Shown piece by piece: positions 49,029 through 57,353 of a stretch of 64,000 nt of DNA. Where the stretch lies: the NCBI RefSeq assembly GCF_009746585.1, contig NZ_WRPO01000004.1:124001-188000 (forward strand). Direction: 5' to 3'. How positions within the stretch are numbered: position 1 is the stretch's first letter; every line of letters begins with the position of its first letter. A program made the translations under genes and the position numbers. The notes below the pieces were generated by a model. It was not told the origin of the DNA. It was given only the letters and a program-made list of their open reading frames with translations, and made no database searches. This DNA comes from Novosphingobium aquimarinum (GTDB lineage: Bacteria; Pseudomonadota; Alphaproteobacteria; Sphingomonadales; Sphingomonadaceae).

Positions 49029-49813
49029 GCGGTTCGGAACCGCGCGACCGAGCCCAGCGAATACCCCTGGCGCGCTGGCCGCGCGTTGCCGTTCGGATCG
49101 CCGCCATGGCCGGGTTTCTGCTCGTGGCGCTGGTTGCCTTCTATCTGCTGCGACCGTTCTTACGACGCAACCCCGTGCCCGCGCGCTTTCTTGGCGGCGT
49201 AGCGCGGATCGCAGGCGTTCGGGTCCGACGGATAGGCGACTTGCCGCAAGGGCGCGCGTTCTTCCTCGCCAATCACGTCAGCTGGCTCGACATCTGCGTG
49301 CTTGCGAGCACGACCGGTTGCGCGTTCATCGCGCACGATGGTCTCGCCGCCTTCGGTCCATTGCGATGGCTGTGCCGGCTCAACGATACGGTCTTTGTGG
49401 CGCGCGCGGATCGCGGGAGTGTGGCGGCGCAAGTCGAGCAAGTGCGGCAGGCGCTGTGCGAAACCGGGGCGCTGACCTTGTTTCCCGAAGCCACCACCGG
49501 CCCCGGCGCACCTCTTCTGCCGTTCAAATCCGCGCTGGTTTCCGCCCTCGTTCCCTTGCCGCAAAACACTGCGGTAGTGCCCGTGGCGATCGATTACGGC
49601 CGCGACATGCAGGACATTGCCTGGGTCGGCGAGGAACCGGGAGTCGACAATTTTCTCCGCGTCCTGGCCCGGCGCCGGCCATTCGATGCGACCGTCTCCA
49701 TCCTGCCTGAACTGGTGGGCCCCGCCCTTTCCGACCGCAAGACGATCACCCGCGCGGCCCGCGCCGCCATCGAGACGGCCTTGACGGATCCGCCTCAGCG
49801 CGTGGCGTTATAG
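49025..49813 (+). CDS. 1-acyl-sn-glycerol-3-phosphate acyltransferase family protein (PlsC-like)
   Basis: 262 residues, GTG start overlapping the fur stop by 4 bases. One hydrophobic segment near residues 22-43 would anchor it to the inner membrane. The acyltransferase motif HX4D is HVSWLD (His84, Asp89), followed by the FPEATTGPG block (about 156) that binds the glycerol phosphate. It probably acylates lysophosphatidate or another lysolipid. The specific acyl donor and substrate are not shown. Confidence 0.9.
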   Translation: MSGSEPRDRAQRIPLARWPRVAVRIAAMAGFLLVALVAFYLLRPFLRRNPVPARFLGGVARIAGVRVRRIGDLPQGRAFFLANHVSWLDICVLASTTGCAFIAHDGLAAFGPLRWLCRLNDTVFVARADRGSVAAQVEQVRQALCETGALTLFPEATTGPGAPLLPFKSALVSALVPLPQNTAVVPVAIDYGRDMQDIAWVGEEPGVDNFLRVLARRRPFDATVSILPELVGPALSDRKTITRAARAAIETALTDPPQRVAL

Positions 49814-50457
49814 GCCACTTGCGCGTCGTCGAGCTGGAAGCCGAGGAGAACTTCGAACGAAGCCCGCGCAACCGCCGCCTTCACTTCGGGATCGGCCAGA
49901 GGATCGACCGCAGCATCGAGATCGCCCGCCTTGCGCCTACGCGTGATTCGATCGCGAACCTCGTCGGGCAGAGTCGCCGCGGAACGATCGATATAGGCCC
50001 CGCCGCTGCCCTTGGCCTGCGCGCGGGCGGCACCGGCCGCGAAGTCCAGCGTCACTTGACCGACACGCTTGCTCACCACCGAGGTTCCGCCCTGCAGCAC
50101 GCTGACGAAGAACGGAACGCTCACTTGCCGCGCCGTGCTGGTATCGTTGCGCCGTGCCAGCACGTCGAAGCTCACGTTGGCGTAGACCTTGTCGGCATTC
50201 TCGCTGCAGGTCGAGCGCACGTTTGTCATCGCCGCCACCAGATCGATGTTGTCCGCGGTCTTGGCGCCAGCGGTGCGAAAGAGTGTGATATCGCCGGTAT
50301 AGTCGGGAATTCCGACCGCCGGGCAGCGCGAACGCACAGCGGTGATACCCACGCCCTGGTCCACGACGATGTCGCCCTTGGAGCGACATCCGCTCAGCCC
50401 GGCCATCGCGGCGGCAGCGCACAGGGCGGTTGCGGCTAGGCGGCGGCGTACGGTCAT
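49795..50457 (-). CDS. Lipoprotein of unknown function
   Basis: 220 residues with a lipoprotein signal peptide and lipobox LSGC (Cys near residue 23). The mature part has no recognised domain: GVGITAVRSRCPAVGIPDY, a beta-rich centre (VYANVSFDVLARRNDTS, VSVPFFVSVLQGGTSVV) and an acidic, Ala-rich C-terminus. A conserved envelope protein is likely; I recall similar ones from sphingomonads but have no function to offer. Its 3' end overlaps the converging plsC-like gene by 19 bases, and it is divergent from ispH. Confidence 0.8.
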   Translation of the reverse strand: MTVRRRLAATALCAAAAMAGLSGCRSKGDIVVDQGVGITAVRSRCPAVGIPDYTGDITLFRTAGAKTADNIDLVAAMTNVRSTCSENADKVYANVSFDVLARRNDTSTARQVSVPFFVSVLQGGTSVVSKRVGQVTLDFAAGAARAQAKGSGGAYIDRSAATLPDEVRDRITRRRKAGDLDAAVDPLADPEVKAAVARASFEVLLGFQLDDAQVAYNATR

Positions 50458-50528
50458 GGTGTCGTCCTTGGCATTTCCATGGTCAGGTGCCCTAGCGAGG
50501 CGGGCGGCAAAGCGCTAGATGCCACGAG

Positions 50529-51488
50529 ATGAATGCGCCCTTTCCCACAGGCAAACGCCCGCTCCACCTCCTGATCGCCGCCCCGCGCGGCTTTTGCGCC
50601 GGAGTCGATCGTGCCATCGAGATCGTCGAACGCGCGCTGGCGCGGTACGGCGCGCCCGTCTACGTGCGGCACGAGATCGTGCACAACCGCTACGTCGTCG
50701 ATGGCCTGAAGGCCAAGGGCGCGATCTTCGTCGAAGACCTGGACGACGTCCCCGATGGCGTGCCCGTGATCTTTTCCGCACATGGCGTGCCCAAATCGGT
50801 TCCGGCTGCCGCGACCCAACGCGGACTCGAATGGCTCGATGCGACGTGCCCGCTCGTCAGCAAAGTGCATCGCCAGGCGGAACGCCAGATCGAAGCGGGT
50901 CGGCACATCCTGTTCATCGGCCATGCCGGCCATCCCGAAGTGATCGGCACCTTCGGCCAAGTCCCGGCGGGCACGATGACCCTGATCGAGACCGAAGCCG
51001 ATGTCGCCGGGCTCCAGGTCCCCGAAGAGACCGAGCTTGCCTATCTCACGCAGACCACCCTCTCCGTCGACGACACCGCCGCGATCATTGCCGCGATCCA
51101 CGAGCGCTTCCCGCAAGTCATCGCGCCCAAGGCCGAAGACATCTGCTATGCGACGTCCAATCGTCAGGCAGCGGTCAAGGAAATTGCCCCGCGCTGCGAA
51201 ATGGTGCTGGTGATCGGCGCCCCGAACAGCTCCAACTCGTTGCGGCTCGTGGAAGTCGCCGAACGGTCCGGAGCGCAAGCGCGGATGATCCAGCGCGGCT
51301 GCGAAATCGAGGCCGATTGGCTCGAAGACGTCGACACTCTCGGCATTACCGCCGGTGCCTCCGCGCCCGAGGCATTGGTCGAGGAAGTATTGGCACGCCT
51401 GCGCGAACTGCGGACGGTCGAGGCCGAAGAGATCGTGACCGCGCGCGAACGGATCACGTTCAAGTTGCCGCGCCAACTCGTCGACTGA
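50529..51488 (+). CDS. ispH: 4-hydroxy-3-methylbut-2-enyl diphosphate reductase
   Basis: 319 residues, the normal length. It is the last enzyme of the MEP pathway, reducing HMBPP to IPP and DMAPP with a [4Fe-4S] cluster. The three cluster cysteines are in [13 protein letters not shown] (Cys23), [12 protein letters not shown] and [12 protein letters not shown]. The substrate-binding [14 protein letters not shown] segment (VIFSAHGVP) and [13 protein letters not shown] are intact. The gene precedes thrB and rnhA with short gaps, a conserved order in sphingomonads and related alphaproteobacteria. Confidence 0.95.
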   Translation: MNAPFPTGKRPLHLLIAAPRGFCAGVDRAIEIVERALARYGAPVYVRHEIVHNRYVVDGLKAKGAIFVEDLDDVPDGVPVIFSAHGVPKSVPAAATQRGLEWLDATCPLVSKVHRQAERQIEAGRHILFIGHAGHPEVIGTFGQVPAGTMTLIETEADVAGLQVPEETELAYLTQTTLSVDDTAAIIAAIHERFPQVIAPKAEDICYATSNRQAAVKEIAPRCEMVLVIGAPNSSNSLRLVEVAERSGAQARMIQRGCEIEADWLEDVDTLGITAGASAPEALVEEVLARLRELRTVEAEEIVTARERITFKLPRQLVD

Positions 51489-51495
51489 ACCAGAC

Positions 51496-52476
51496 ATGGC
51501 GGTTTACACGCGGCTTGGCGCCGAGGACCTGGCAGCGATCGTTGGCGCGTTCGATGTCGGAGAGCTCGTATCGGCAAAAGGGATTGCCGAAGGCGTTTCC
51601 AACAGCAACTGGCTGATCGAAACCCGAGCTGCCGATCGTGCCTCGCAGCGCTTCATCCTGACGATGTACGAAGGGCGGACCGAAGTCGCCGACTTGCCCT
51701 TTTTCCTCGGCCTGCTCGATCATCTCGCCGCGCGCGATTGCCCTGTGCCGCGCACGATCCACGATCGCGACGACTGCAAATACCGCGAGCACGAGGGCAA
51801 GGCCCTGGCGCTCATCGAGTTCCTGCCCGGCGTTTCGGTCAGTGCCCCCACGCCCGCGCAAGCGCGCGCCGTGGGCGCCGCGCTCGCTCGCGTCCACCTC
51901 GCCGCCGCCGATTTTCCGATGGAACGCGCCAATTCGATGGACCTTGCCGCCTGGCATTCGCTGCTCGACGGGTGCGGCCATGACGGCCTGCAGACCATCG
52001 ATCCCGGGCTCGGCGATCTCGTCGCGCGCGAGCTGGCGACGGTGGAGCGCGACTGGCCGGGCGATCTGCCGCGATCGGTGATCCACGCGGACCTGTTTCC
52101 CGACAACGTGCTGATGCTTGGCGACACGGTGAGCGGTCTCATCGATTTCTATTTCGCTTGTACCGATGTGACCGCGTTCGACATCGCGGTGACGCACGCC
52201 GCCTGGTGTTTCGGGGATGCGGGTCGCGACTTCGATCCCGCGATCTCGCGCGCGCTGCTAGAGGGGTACGCTGCCGTGCGTCCGCTCTTGCCGGCAGAGC
52301 GCGAGGCGCTCCCCTTGCTCGGCCGCGCCGCGTCGCTGCGGTTTCTGGCGACGCGCGCCTACGACTGGATGAACACCCCGGCAGACGCCCTCGTCACGCC
52401 CAAGGACCCCATGGCGTTCGCACGCAGGCTTGAGTTCTACGCCGACCCCCGGCATGCCGGAATCTTCAAGACGTGA
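51496..52476 (+). CDS. thrB: Homoserine kinase, ThrB type II (aminoglycoside phosphotransferase fold)
   Basis: 326 residues. It belongs to the alphaproteobacterial/pseudomonad homoserine kinase group with the choline kinase/APH fold, not the GHMP type of E. coli. Landmarks are AEGVSNSNWLIET near residue 32, ALIEFLPGVSVSAPT, the catalytic VIHADLFPDNVLM, and LIDFYFACTDVTAFDIAVTHAAWCF. It phosphorylates homoserine in threonine synthesis. It starts 7 bases after ispH. Confidence 0.93.
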   Translation: MAVYTRLGAEDLAAIVGAFDVGELVSAKGIAEGVSNSNWLIETRAADRASQRFILTMYEGRTEVADLPFFLGLLDHLAARDCPVPRTIHDRDDCKYREHEGKALALIEFLPGVSVSAPTPAQARAVGAALARVHLAAADFPMERANSMDLAAWHSLLDGCGHDGLQTIDPGLGDLVARELATVERDWPGDLPRSVIHADLFPDNVLMLGDTVSGLIDFYFACTDVTAFDIAVTHAAWCFGDAGRDFDPAISRALLEGYAAVRPLLPAEREALPLLGRAASLRFLATRAYDWMNTPADALVTPKDPMAFARRLEFYADPRHAGIFKT

Positions 52477-52497
52477 TCTGAACGCGGGACGAAGATT

Positions 52498-52938
52498 TTG
52501 AAACAGGTGGACATTTTTACGGATGGTGCCTGCAAGGGCAATCCCGGGCCCGGGGGCTGGGGCGTACTTTTGCGCATGGGGCAACATGAAAAGGAATTGT
52601 CGGGCTCGGAGGCCGATACGACCAACAACCGCATGGAAATGACCGCGGTGATCAAGGCGCTCAATGCGCTGATCGAACCTTGCGAGGTCACGATCCATTC
52701 GGACAGCAAGTACGTGATCGACGGCATGACCAAATGGATTCACGGTTGGCAGAAAAAAGGCTGGGTCAACGCCAGCAAGCAGCCGGTCCGCAATGCCGAC
52801 TTGTGGCACGATCTGATCGAAGGGGTCCGCCGCCACAAGGTGCATTGGCAATGGGTCCGGGGTCACGACGGCCACGTCGAGAACGAACGCGTCGACAAGC
52901 TGGCGAGCGATGCCGCCAATGCGGCGGCAGGGCGTTAG
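52498..52938 (+). CDS. rnhA: Ribonuclease HI
   Basis: 146 residues, from TTG at 52498 (GTG at 52507 is an alternative). The catalytic acidic set is complete: Asp9 in [15 protein letters not shown], Glu47 in NNRMEMTA, Asp69 in [11 protein letters not shown], and Asp133 in [10 protein letters not shown], with the His123-containing RGHDGH loop. It removes RNA from RNA:DNA hybrids. The unusual TTG start may limit expression. It is 21 bases after thrB, so probably in the same operon. Confidence 0.95.
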   Translation: MKQVDIFTDGACKGNPGPGGWGVLLRMGQHEKELSGSEADTTNNRMEMTAVIKALNALIEPCEVTIHSDSKYVIDGMTKWIHGWQKKGWVNASKQPVRNADLWHDLIEGVRRHKVHWQWVRGHDGHVENERVDKLASDAANAAAGR

Positions 52939-53016
52939 GTCGAGCCAGGATCGACGTTCGTCATAACCCGGTTTCCTGCGATGCCGGTTTGCCTGTATGA
53001 CAGCGCCAGACCACCG

Positions 53017-55149
53017 ATGGATTCACAACACGCCCCCCACCCCTCCGAAGAGCTGGAAGATTGGGACATCGCGGCCGGCGAACCCGTCTCTGGCGAGGGA
53101 GAGCAACCGGCCCGGACAGGCCGCGGCTTCTGGTGGTGGTTTTCGCGGGCGACCGCGGCCGTGCTGTTGCTGCTCATCCTGGCGGTGGCGTGGCTGGCGA
53201 TCACCGCTCCGCTCTCGAAGTCGTTGGAGCCGGTCGAACCGCCGCTGATCACGCTGCTCGCCGCCGACGGCACGCCGATCGCACGCAAGGGCGCGAACGT
53301 CGAGGCCCCGGTGCGCATGAGCGAGCTGCCGCCGCACGTAGCGCAGGCCTTTATCGCGATCGAGGACCGGCGGTTCTACGATCATTGGGGGGTCGACCCC
53401 TGGGGCATCGCGCGCGCCGCCTGGGGCAATCTCACCAGCGACCGGACCCAGGGCGGCAGCACGATCACCCAGCAGCTCGCCAAGTTCACTTTCCTCACGC
53501 CCGAGCGCAGCATGACGCGCAAGGCCCGCGAGGCGCTGATCGCGTTCTGGCTCGAAGCCTGGCTGACCAAGGACGAGATTCTCGAGCGCTATCTGTCCAA
53601 CGCCTACTTTGGTGACAACGCCTATGGCCTGCGGGCCGCCTCGCTGCACTACTTTTACCGCAAGCCGGAGAACCTGAAGCCCGAGCAAGCCGCAATGTTG
53701 GCCGGGCTCATGCAAGCGCCGTCGCGCTATGCGCCGACCAACAATTTCAAGCTGGCCGAACGCCGGATGCGCACGGTGATCGCGGCGATGGTGGACGCAG
53801 GCTACCTCACCGAGGCCCAGGCGAAAGCCTTGCCGACCCCGGTGCTCGACGTACGCACCCAGCGCGACGTACCGACCGGGACCTACTTCGCCGACTGGGC
53901 GCTGCCCGAGGCGCGCAAGCTGGCCGAAGGCGGCTACGTCCGTTCGACGCTGACGACGACGCTCGATTCGCGGCTTCAGGCGGCGGCGCGCGACGCGATC
54001 GCGCGCTATCGGCCGAAAGGCGCGCAAGCCGCGCTGGTGGCGATGCGGCGCAACGGCGAAGTGGTCGCGATGGTCGGCGGTACCGACTATGCGAAGACCC
54101 CGTTCAATCGCGCCACGCAAGCGAAGCGGCAGCCGGGATCGACGTTCAAGCTGTTCGTTTACCTCGCGGCACTGCGCGAGGGCTGGAAGCCCGACGACAC
54201 GATCGACAACACCGCCTTCACCACCGGCGCCTATCAGCCGCGCAACGCCGGCGGGCGCTATTCGCCCACGATAACGCTGGCCGATGCCTTCGCGCGGTCG
54301 AGCAACGTCGCGGCGGTGCGACTGTTCAAGGACGTCGGCGATCGCGCGGTGATCCAGACCGCGCGCGACCTCGGCGTCCGGTCCAAACTCGCTCGCGGCG
54401 ATCCCAGTCTCGCCCTCGGCACATCGGGAATGAACCTGCTCGAACTGACCGCCGCTTATGCAGGGGTCGCCGCCAACAGCTTCCCGATCACGCCCACCGC
54501 GTTCCCGGTCGAAGAGAAGGGCTTCATCGGCTCGCTGTTCGACGGCCGCGATTCGCTCTCGCGGCGTCAGCACGCGGCGATCGAGGACATGCTGCGCGCG
54601 GCGATCAATCAAGGCACGGGTCGCGCGGCGATGCTGAGCGGGCCGAACTTCGGCAAGACCGGGACCACCCAGGACAACCGCGACGCGCTGTTCGTCGGCT
54701 ATGCCGGCGATTACGTGGTCGGGGTGTGGATCGGCAATGACGACAACTCGCCCCTGAACGGCGTTTCGGGCGGGAGCGCGCCCGCGCGGATCTGGAAGGA
54801 CTTCATGCGCCGCGCCTCCGGCAAGGTCGCGGCCCCGCCCGCCAGACCCGCCCCTGCCGCCAACCCCAGCGGCCCGGTCGAACCGCTCGACGTGCCCGAC
54901 CTCGGCGATATTCCGATGGGCGAGAATTCGCGGCTGAGGATCGAGGACGGACAAGCGACGATCACTGCCGATTTCGGCGGCGTGCCGGTCGACGTGCGGC
55001 TCGACGAACAAGGCTTCAGCATCGACGGCGATGCCATCGCCGAAGAAGTCGAACGCCGGCGAGCGCGGCAGCAGGAACGCATCGAAGCGCGCGAACAGCG
55101 CCAAGCGGAACGACAAGCCGAACGCGAGGCGGCGCGCCAGGAGTTCTGA
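53017..55149 (+). CDS. Class A penicillin-binding protein (PBP1A family), bifunctional
   Basis: 710 residues from ATG at 53017; ATG at 52981 would add 12 residues and is possible, as neither has a clear ribosome-binding site. A cytoplasmic acidic tail precedes one transmembrane helix (about residues 38-60). The glycosyltransferase domain has IEDRRFYDHWGVDP and GGSTITQQLAKFTFL. The transpeptidase domain has the SxxK motif QPGSTFKLF, SxN in SSNVAAV, and KTG in FGKTGTTQ. The C-terminus is Pro-rich, then a charged, Arg/Glu/Gln-rich probable helix (RRRARQQERIEAREQRQAER). It polymerises and crosslinks peptidoglycan. Confidence 0.93.
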   Translation: MDSQHAPHPSEELEDWDIAAGEPVSGEGEQPARTGRGFWWWFSRATAAVLLLLILAVAWLAITAPLSKSLEPVEPPLITLLAADGTPIARKGANVEAPVRMSELPPHVAQAFIAIEDRRFYDHWGVDPWGIARAAWGNLTSDRTQGGSTITQQLAKFTFLTPERSMTRKAREALIAFWLEAWLTKDEILERYLSNAYFGDNAYGLRAASLHYFYRKPENLKPEQAAMLAGLMQAPSRYAPTNNFKLAERRMRTVIAAMVDAGYLTEAQAKALPTPVLDVRTQRDVPTGTYFADWALPEARKLAEGGYVRSTLTTTLDSRLQAAARDAIARYRPKGAQAALVAMRRNGEVVAMVGGTDYAKTPFNRATQAKRQPGSTFKLFVYLAALREGWKPDDTIDNTAFTTGAYQPRNAGGRYSPTITLADAFARSSNVAAVRLFKDVGDRAVIQTARDLGVRSKLARGDPSLALGTSGMNLLELTAAYAGVAANSFPITPTAFPVEEKGFIGSLFDGRDSLSRRQHAAIEDMLRAAINQGTGRAAMLSGPNFGKTGTTQDNRDALFVGYAGDYVVGVWIGNDDNSPLNGVSGGSAPARIWKDFMRRASGKVAAPPARPAPAANPSGPVEPLDVPDLGDIPMGENSRLRIEDGQATITADFGGVPVDVRLDEQGFSIDGDAIAEEVERRRARQQERIEAREQRQAERQAEREAARQEF

Positions 55150-55162
55150 GGGCGCGCCGGAG

Positions 55163-56443
55163 CTATCCCGCCTCGTCCACCCAATCCTGCGGCAAGTGGC
55201 GGCCGGCAAGGCCCATCAGCAGCGCGGCGATCAAGTACAGCCCGAGCGAGAACAGCATCGACATCCGCAGCGCCTCGCTGCCGTAAGCGGGCGTGAGCGC
55301 AGTGGACAAGGCGCCCAGCGCATAGATACCCCCGCCCAGCCCGATGAGGTTGTTGATCAGCAGGAACATGGCCGAAGCAGTCGAACGCGCGGGCGCGGGG
55401 ACGAGGTGCTGAACCGCCGACAGGACCGGGCCGAGCCAGACGTAGGCCAGCGCTTGCGGCACGAGGAACAGCGCGAAGGCCAGCGCGACGCTCGCCACCC
55501 AGATCCCGCCGGCGAACAGCGGCACTGCGATCACGAACGCGATCGCGGGCACCCAGGCATACCAGGCCCGGCTCGCCGCGCCGAGCCGGTCGGACAAGCG
55601 GCCACCGGCCAGCATCCCGGTCACGCCGCCCAGGATCAGCACTGCGCCGATGAACCATGAGGTCTCGACCAGATCGAGGCCGAACGAGCGCTGCAGCAGG
55701 CTCGGCAACCAGAAAGCGAGGCCGTAGCCGAGCATCGAACTGGATGCCGCGCCGAAAGCCAGCAGCCAGAACGAGCGCTTGGCCGCCAGCATCCGCGCGA
55801 TTTCGCCAAAACGCATTTCGGGCACCGCTGCGCTCGCCGGAGCGCGCGGCCGGTCGCGCACGATGAACTTGAACGGGATCGCCAGCACCAGACCAAGCGC
55901 GCCGACCACCAGGAACGCCGCGCGCCAGTCGACGCTCGCGGCGATGTAACCGCCCAGCAGCACGCCCATCGCCGAACCCACCGGGATGCCCAGCGAATAG
56001 ACCGATAGCGCGAAGGCGCGGCGCGAACTGGGAAAGTAATCGCCGATCACCGCATAGGACGGCGCGACACCGCCAGCCTCGCCGACGCCGACCCCGAGCC
56101 GTGCAAGGAAGATATGCCAGAACCCTTGCGCGAAGCCGCAAAGCGCAGTGAAGAAGCTCCAGATCACCAGCGAACCGGTAATGACCCAACTGCGACTGGT
56201 GCGGTCCGCCAGCCAGGCCAGCGGCACGCCGAGAGTCGAATAGAGCACCGCGAAAGCGACGCCGCCGAGCAGCCCCATCTGCGAATCGTCGAGGCCGAGA
56301 TCCGCCTGGATCGGCGCAGCAAGGATGGCGAGGATCTGGCGATCGACGAAGTTGAAGACGTAGACCGCCAGCAGCATCGCCAGCACCGTGTTCGGGCCGG
56401 GAAGCGTCCGCGAAGCGCCGCGCGCAAGTGCGGTTTCAGCCAT
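55163..56443 (-). CDS. MFS transporter, spinster-like
   Basis: 426 residues and 12 hydrophobic segments. The N-terminal half has YVFNFVDRQILAILAAPI and GVAFAVLYSTLGVPLAWLADR, the MFS loop 2-3 signature; the pair is typical of the spinster-like branch frequent in sphingomonads next to catabolic and TonB receptor genes. It probably moves a small organic compound across the inner membrane. It overlaps the hydrolase stop by 8 bases, so it works with the hydrolase and TonB receptor. Substrate unknown. Confidence 0.88.
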   Translation of the reverse strand: MAETALARGASRTLPGPNTVLAMLLAVYVFNFVDRQILAILAAPIQADLGLDDSQMGLLGGVAFAVLYSTLGVPLAWLADRTSRSWVITGSLVIWSFFTALCGFAQGFWHIFLARLGVGVGEAGGVAPSYAVIGDYFPSSRRAFALSVYSLGIPVGSAMGVLLGGYIAASVDWRAAFLVVGALGLVLAIPFKFIVRDRPRAPASAAVPEMRFGEIARMLAAKRSFWLLAFGAASSSMLGYGLAFWLPSLLQRSFGLDLVETSWFIGAVLILGGVTGMLAGGRLSDRLGAASRAWYAWVPAIAFVIAVPLFAGGIWVASVALAFALFLVPQALAYVWLGPVLSAVQHLVPAPARSTASAMFLLINNLIGLGGGIYALGALSTALTPAYGSEALRMSMLFSLGLYLIAALLMGLAGRHLPQDWVDEAG

Positions 56444-57305
56444 GTTTGCCCGAATGCTCCTTCAGGAACGGCACGATCGCGGCCAGCGCTTCAGGCTCGT
56501 CGAGCAATGGAGCGTGGCCCGCGCGCGGCACTTCGACGGATGCATAGGGGCCGGAATGGCGCGCGGCCATGGCGACGAAGGTCTGGCGGGACAACAGATC
56601 CGAATTCGCCCCGCGCACCACCAGCACCGGCTTGCCATCGAGCGCAGCCCACAAAGGCCATGCGTCGGGAGTCTCCGCCGTCGGATCGGCGTCGGCGAAG
56701 GCCTGGGCGATCGCCGGATCGTAATCGAAGTCGATCGTGCCGTCGGCGTTCTCGACGCATGTGCGATGCGCGAAGGCGAGCCAGTCCGCATCGTCGAGAT
56801 ACGGCAGCGCGTCGCCATTGATGGCGCGGCATCGTTCGGCCGCGTCCGTCCACGACTGCATCGGTCCGGACGGCCCGACGTAACCACCGATCCGAGCGAG
56901 ACCCGCCGGGTCGAGCTCTGGCCCGACGTCGTTGAACACCAGGGCATCGAACACTTGGGGCCGGATCGCGTTCATCACCAGCGCGATCAGGCCGCCCATC
57001 GAGGTCCCTATCGTCGTGACGCTGGGGATACCAAGATCGTCGAGCAAGGCGAACATGTCCGCGGCATAGATATCCGGGCGATAGTTCGCCGGGTCCGGAT
57101 CGCGGTCCGACAAGCCGCGACCACGCTGGTCCGGCGCGATCAGCCGGTACTGCCCCGCCAGATGCCGTGCCAGCGGCTCGAAGTCGGCACCGTTGCGCGT
57201 CAGCCCGTGCATCAGCAGCAGCTCCGGCCCCGGCGCCTCCCAGATTCGCGCGGCAAGGTCGAGCGTCCCGCAGGCGCTGCGGTAGCGGTGGACGGTGAAG
57301 TCCAT
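56436..57305 (-). CDS. Alpha/beta hydrolase
   Basis: 289 residues from ATG at 57305, which has the best ribosome-binding site of this region (GAAAGGAG, 7 bases upstream); the longer frame is therefore not used. The fold's landmarks are MHGLTRNGADFEPLA (oxyanion HG), IAPDQRGRGLSD, the nucleophile elbow TIGTSMGGLIAL (Ser in GTSMGG), a likely acid Asp in VVRGANSDLLS, and the catalytic His in RAGHAPLLDEPEA. It may cleave an ester, lactone or C-C bond in the compound taken up by the adjacent receptor. Substrate not known. Confidence 0.87.
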   Translation of the reverse strand: MDFTVHRYRSACGTLDLAARIWEAPGPELLLMHGLTRNGADFEPLARHLAGQYRLIAPDQRGRGLSDRDPDPANYRPDIYAADMFALLDDLGIPSVTTIGTSMGGLIALVMNAIRPQVFDALVFNDVGPELDPAGLARIGGYVGPSGPMQSWTDAAERCRAINGDALPYLDDADWLAFAHRTCVENADGTIDFDYDPAIAQAFADADPTAETPDAWPLWAALDGKPVLVVRGANSDLLSRQTFVAMAARHSGPYASVEVPRAGHAPLLDEPEALAAIVPFLKEHSGKHG

Positions 57306-57324
57306 GAGGTCGCTCCTTTCGAAA

Positions 57325-57345
57325 GGCGGGGGCCAGGCCCCCGCC
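57325..57345 (-). terminator. Hairpin between the TonB receptor and hydrolase genes
   Basis: GGCGGGGGCC (57325-57334) pairs perfectly with GGCCCCCGCC (57336-57345). It begins 9 bases past the receptor stop and ends just before the hydrolase ribosome-binding site on the minus strand. There is almost no T-run, so it may only reduce read-through or protect the receptor mRNA. Confidence 0.5.
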
Positions 57346-57353
57346 CTTCCCAA

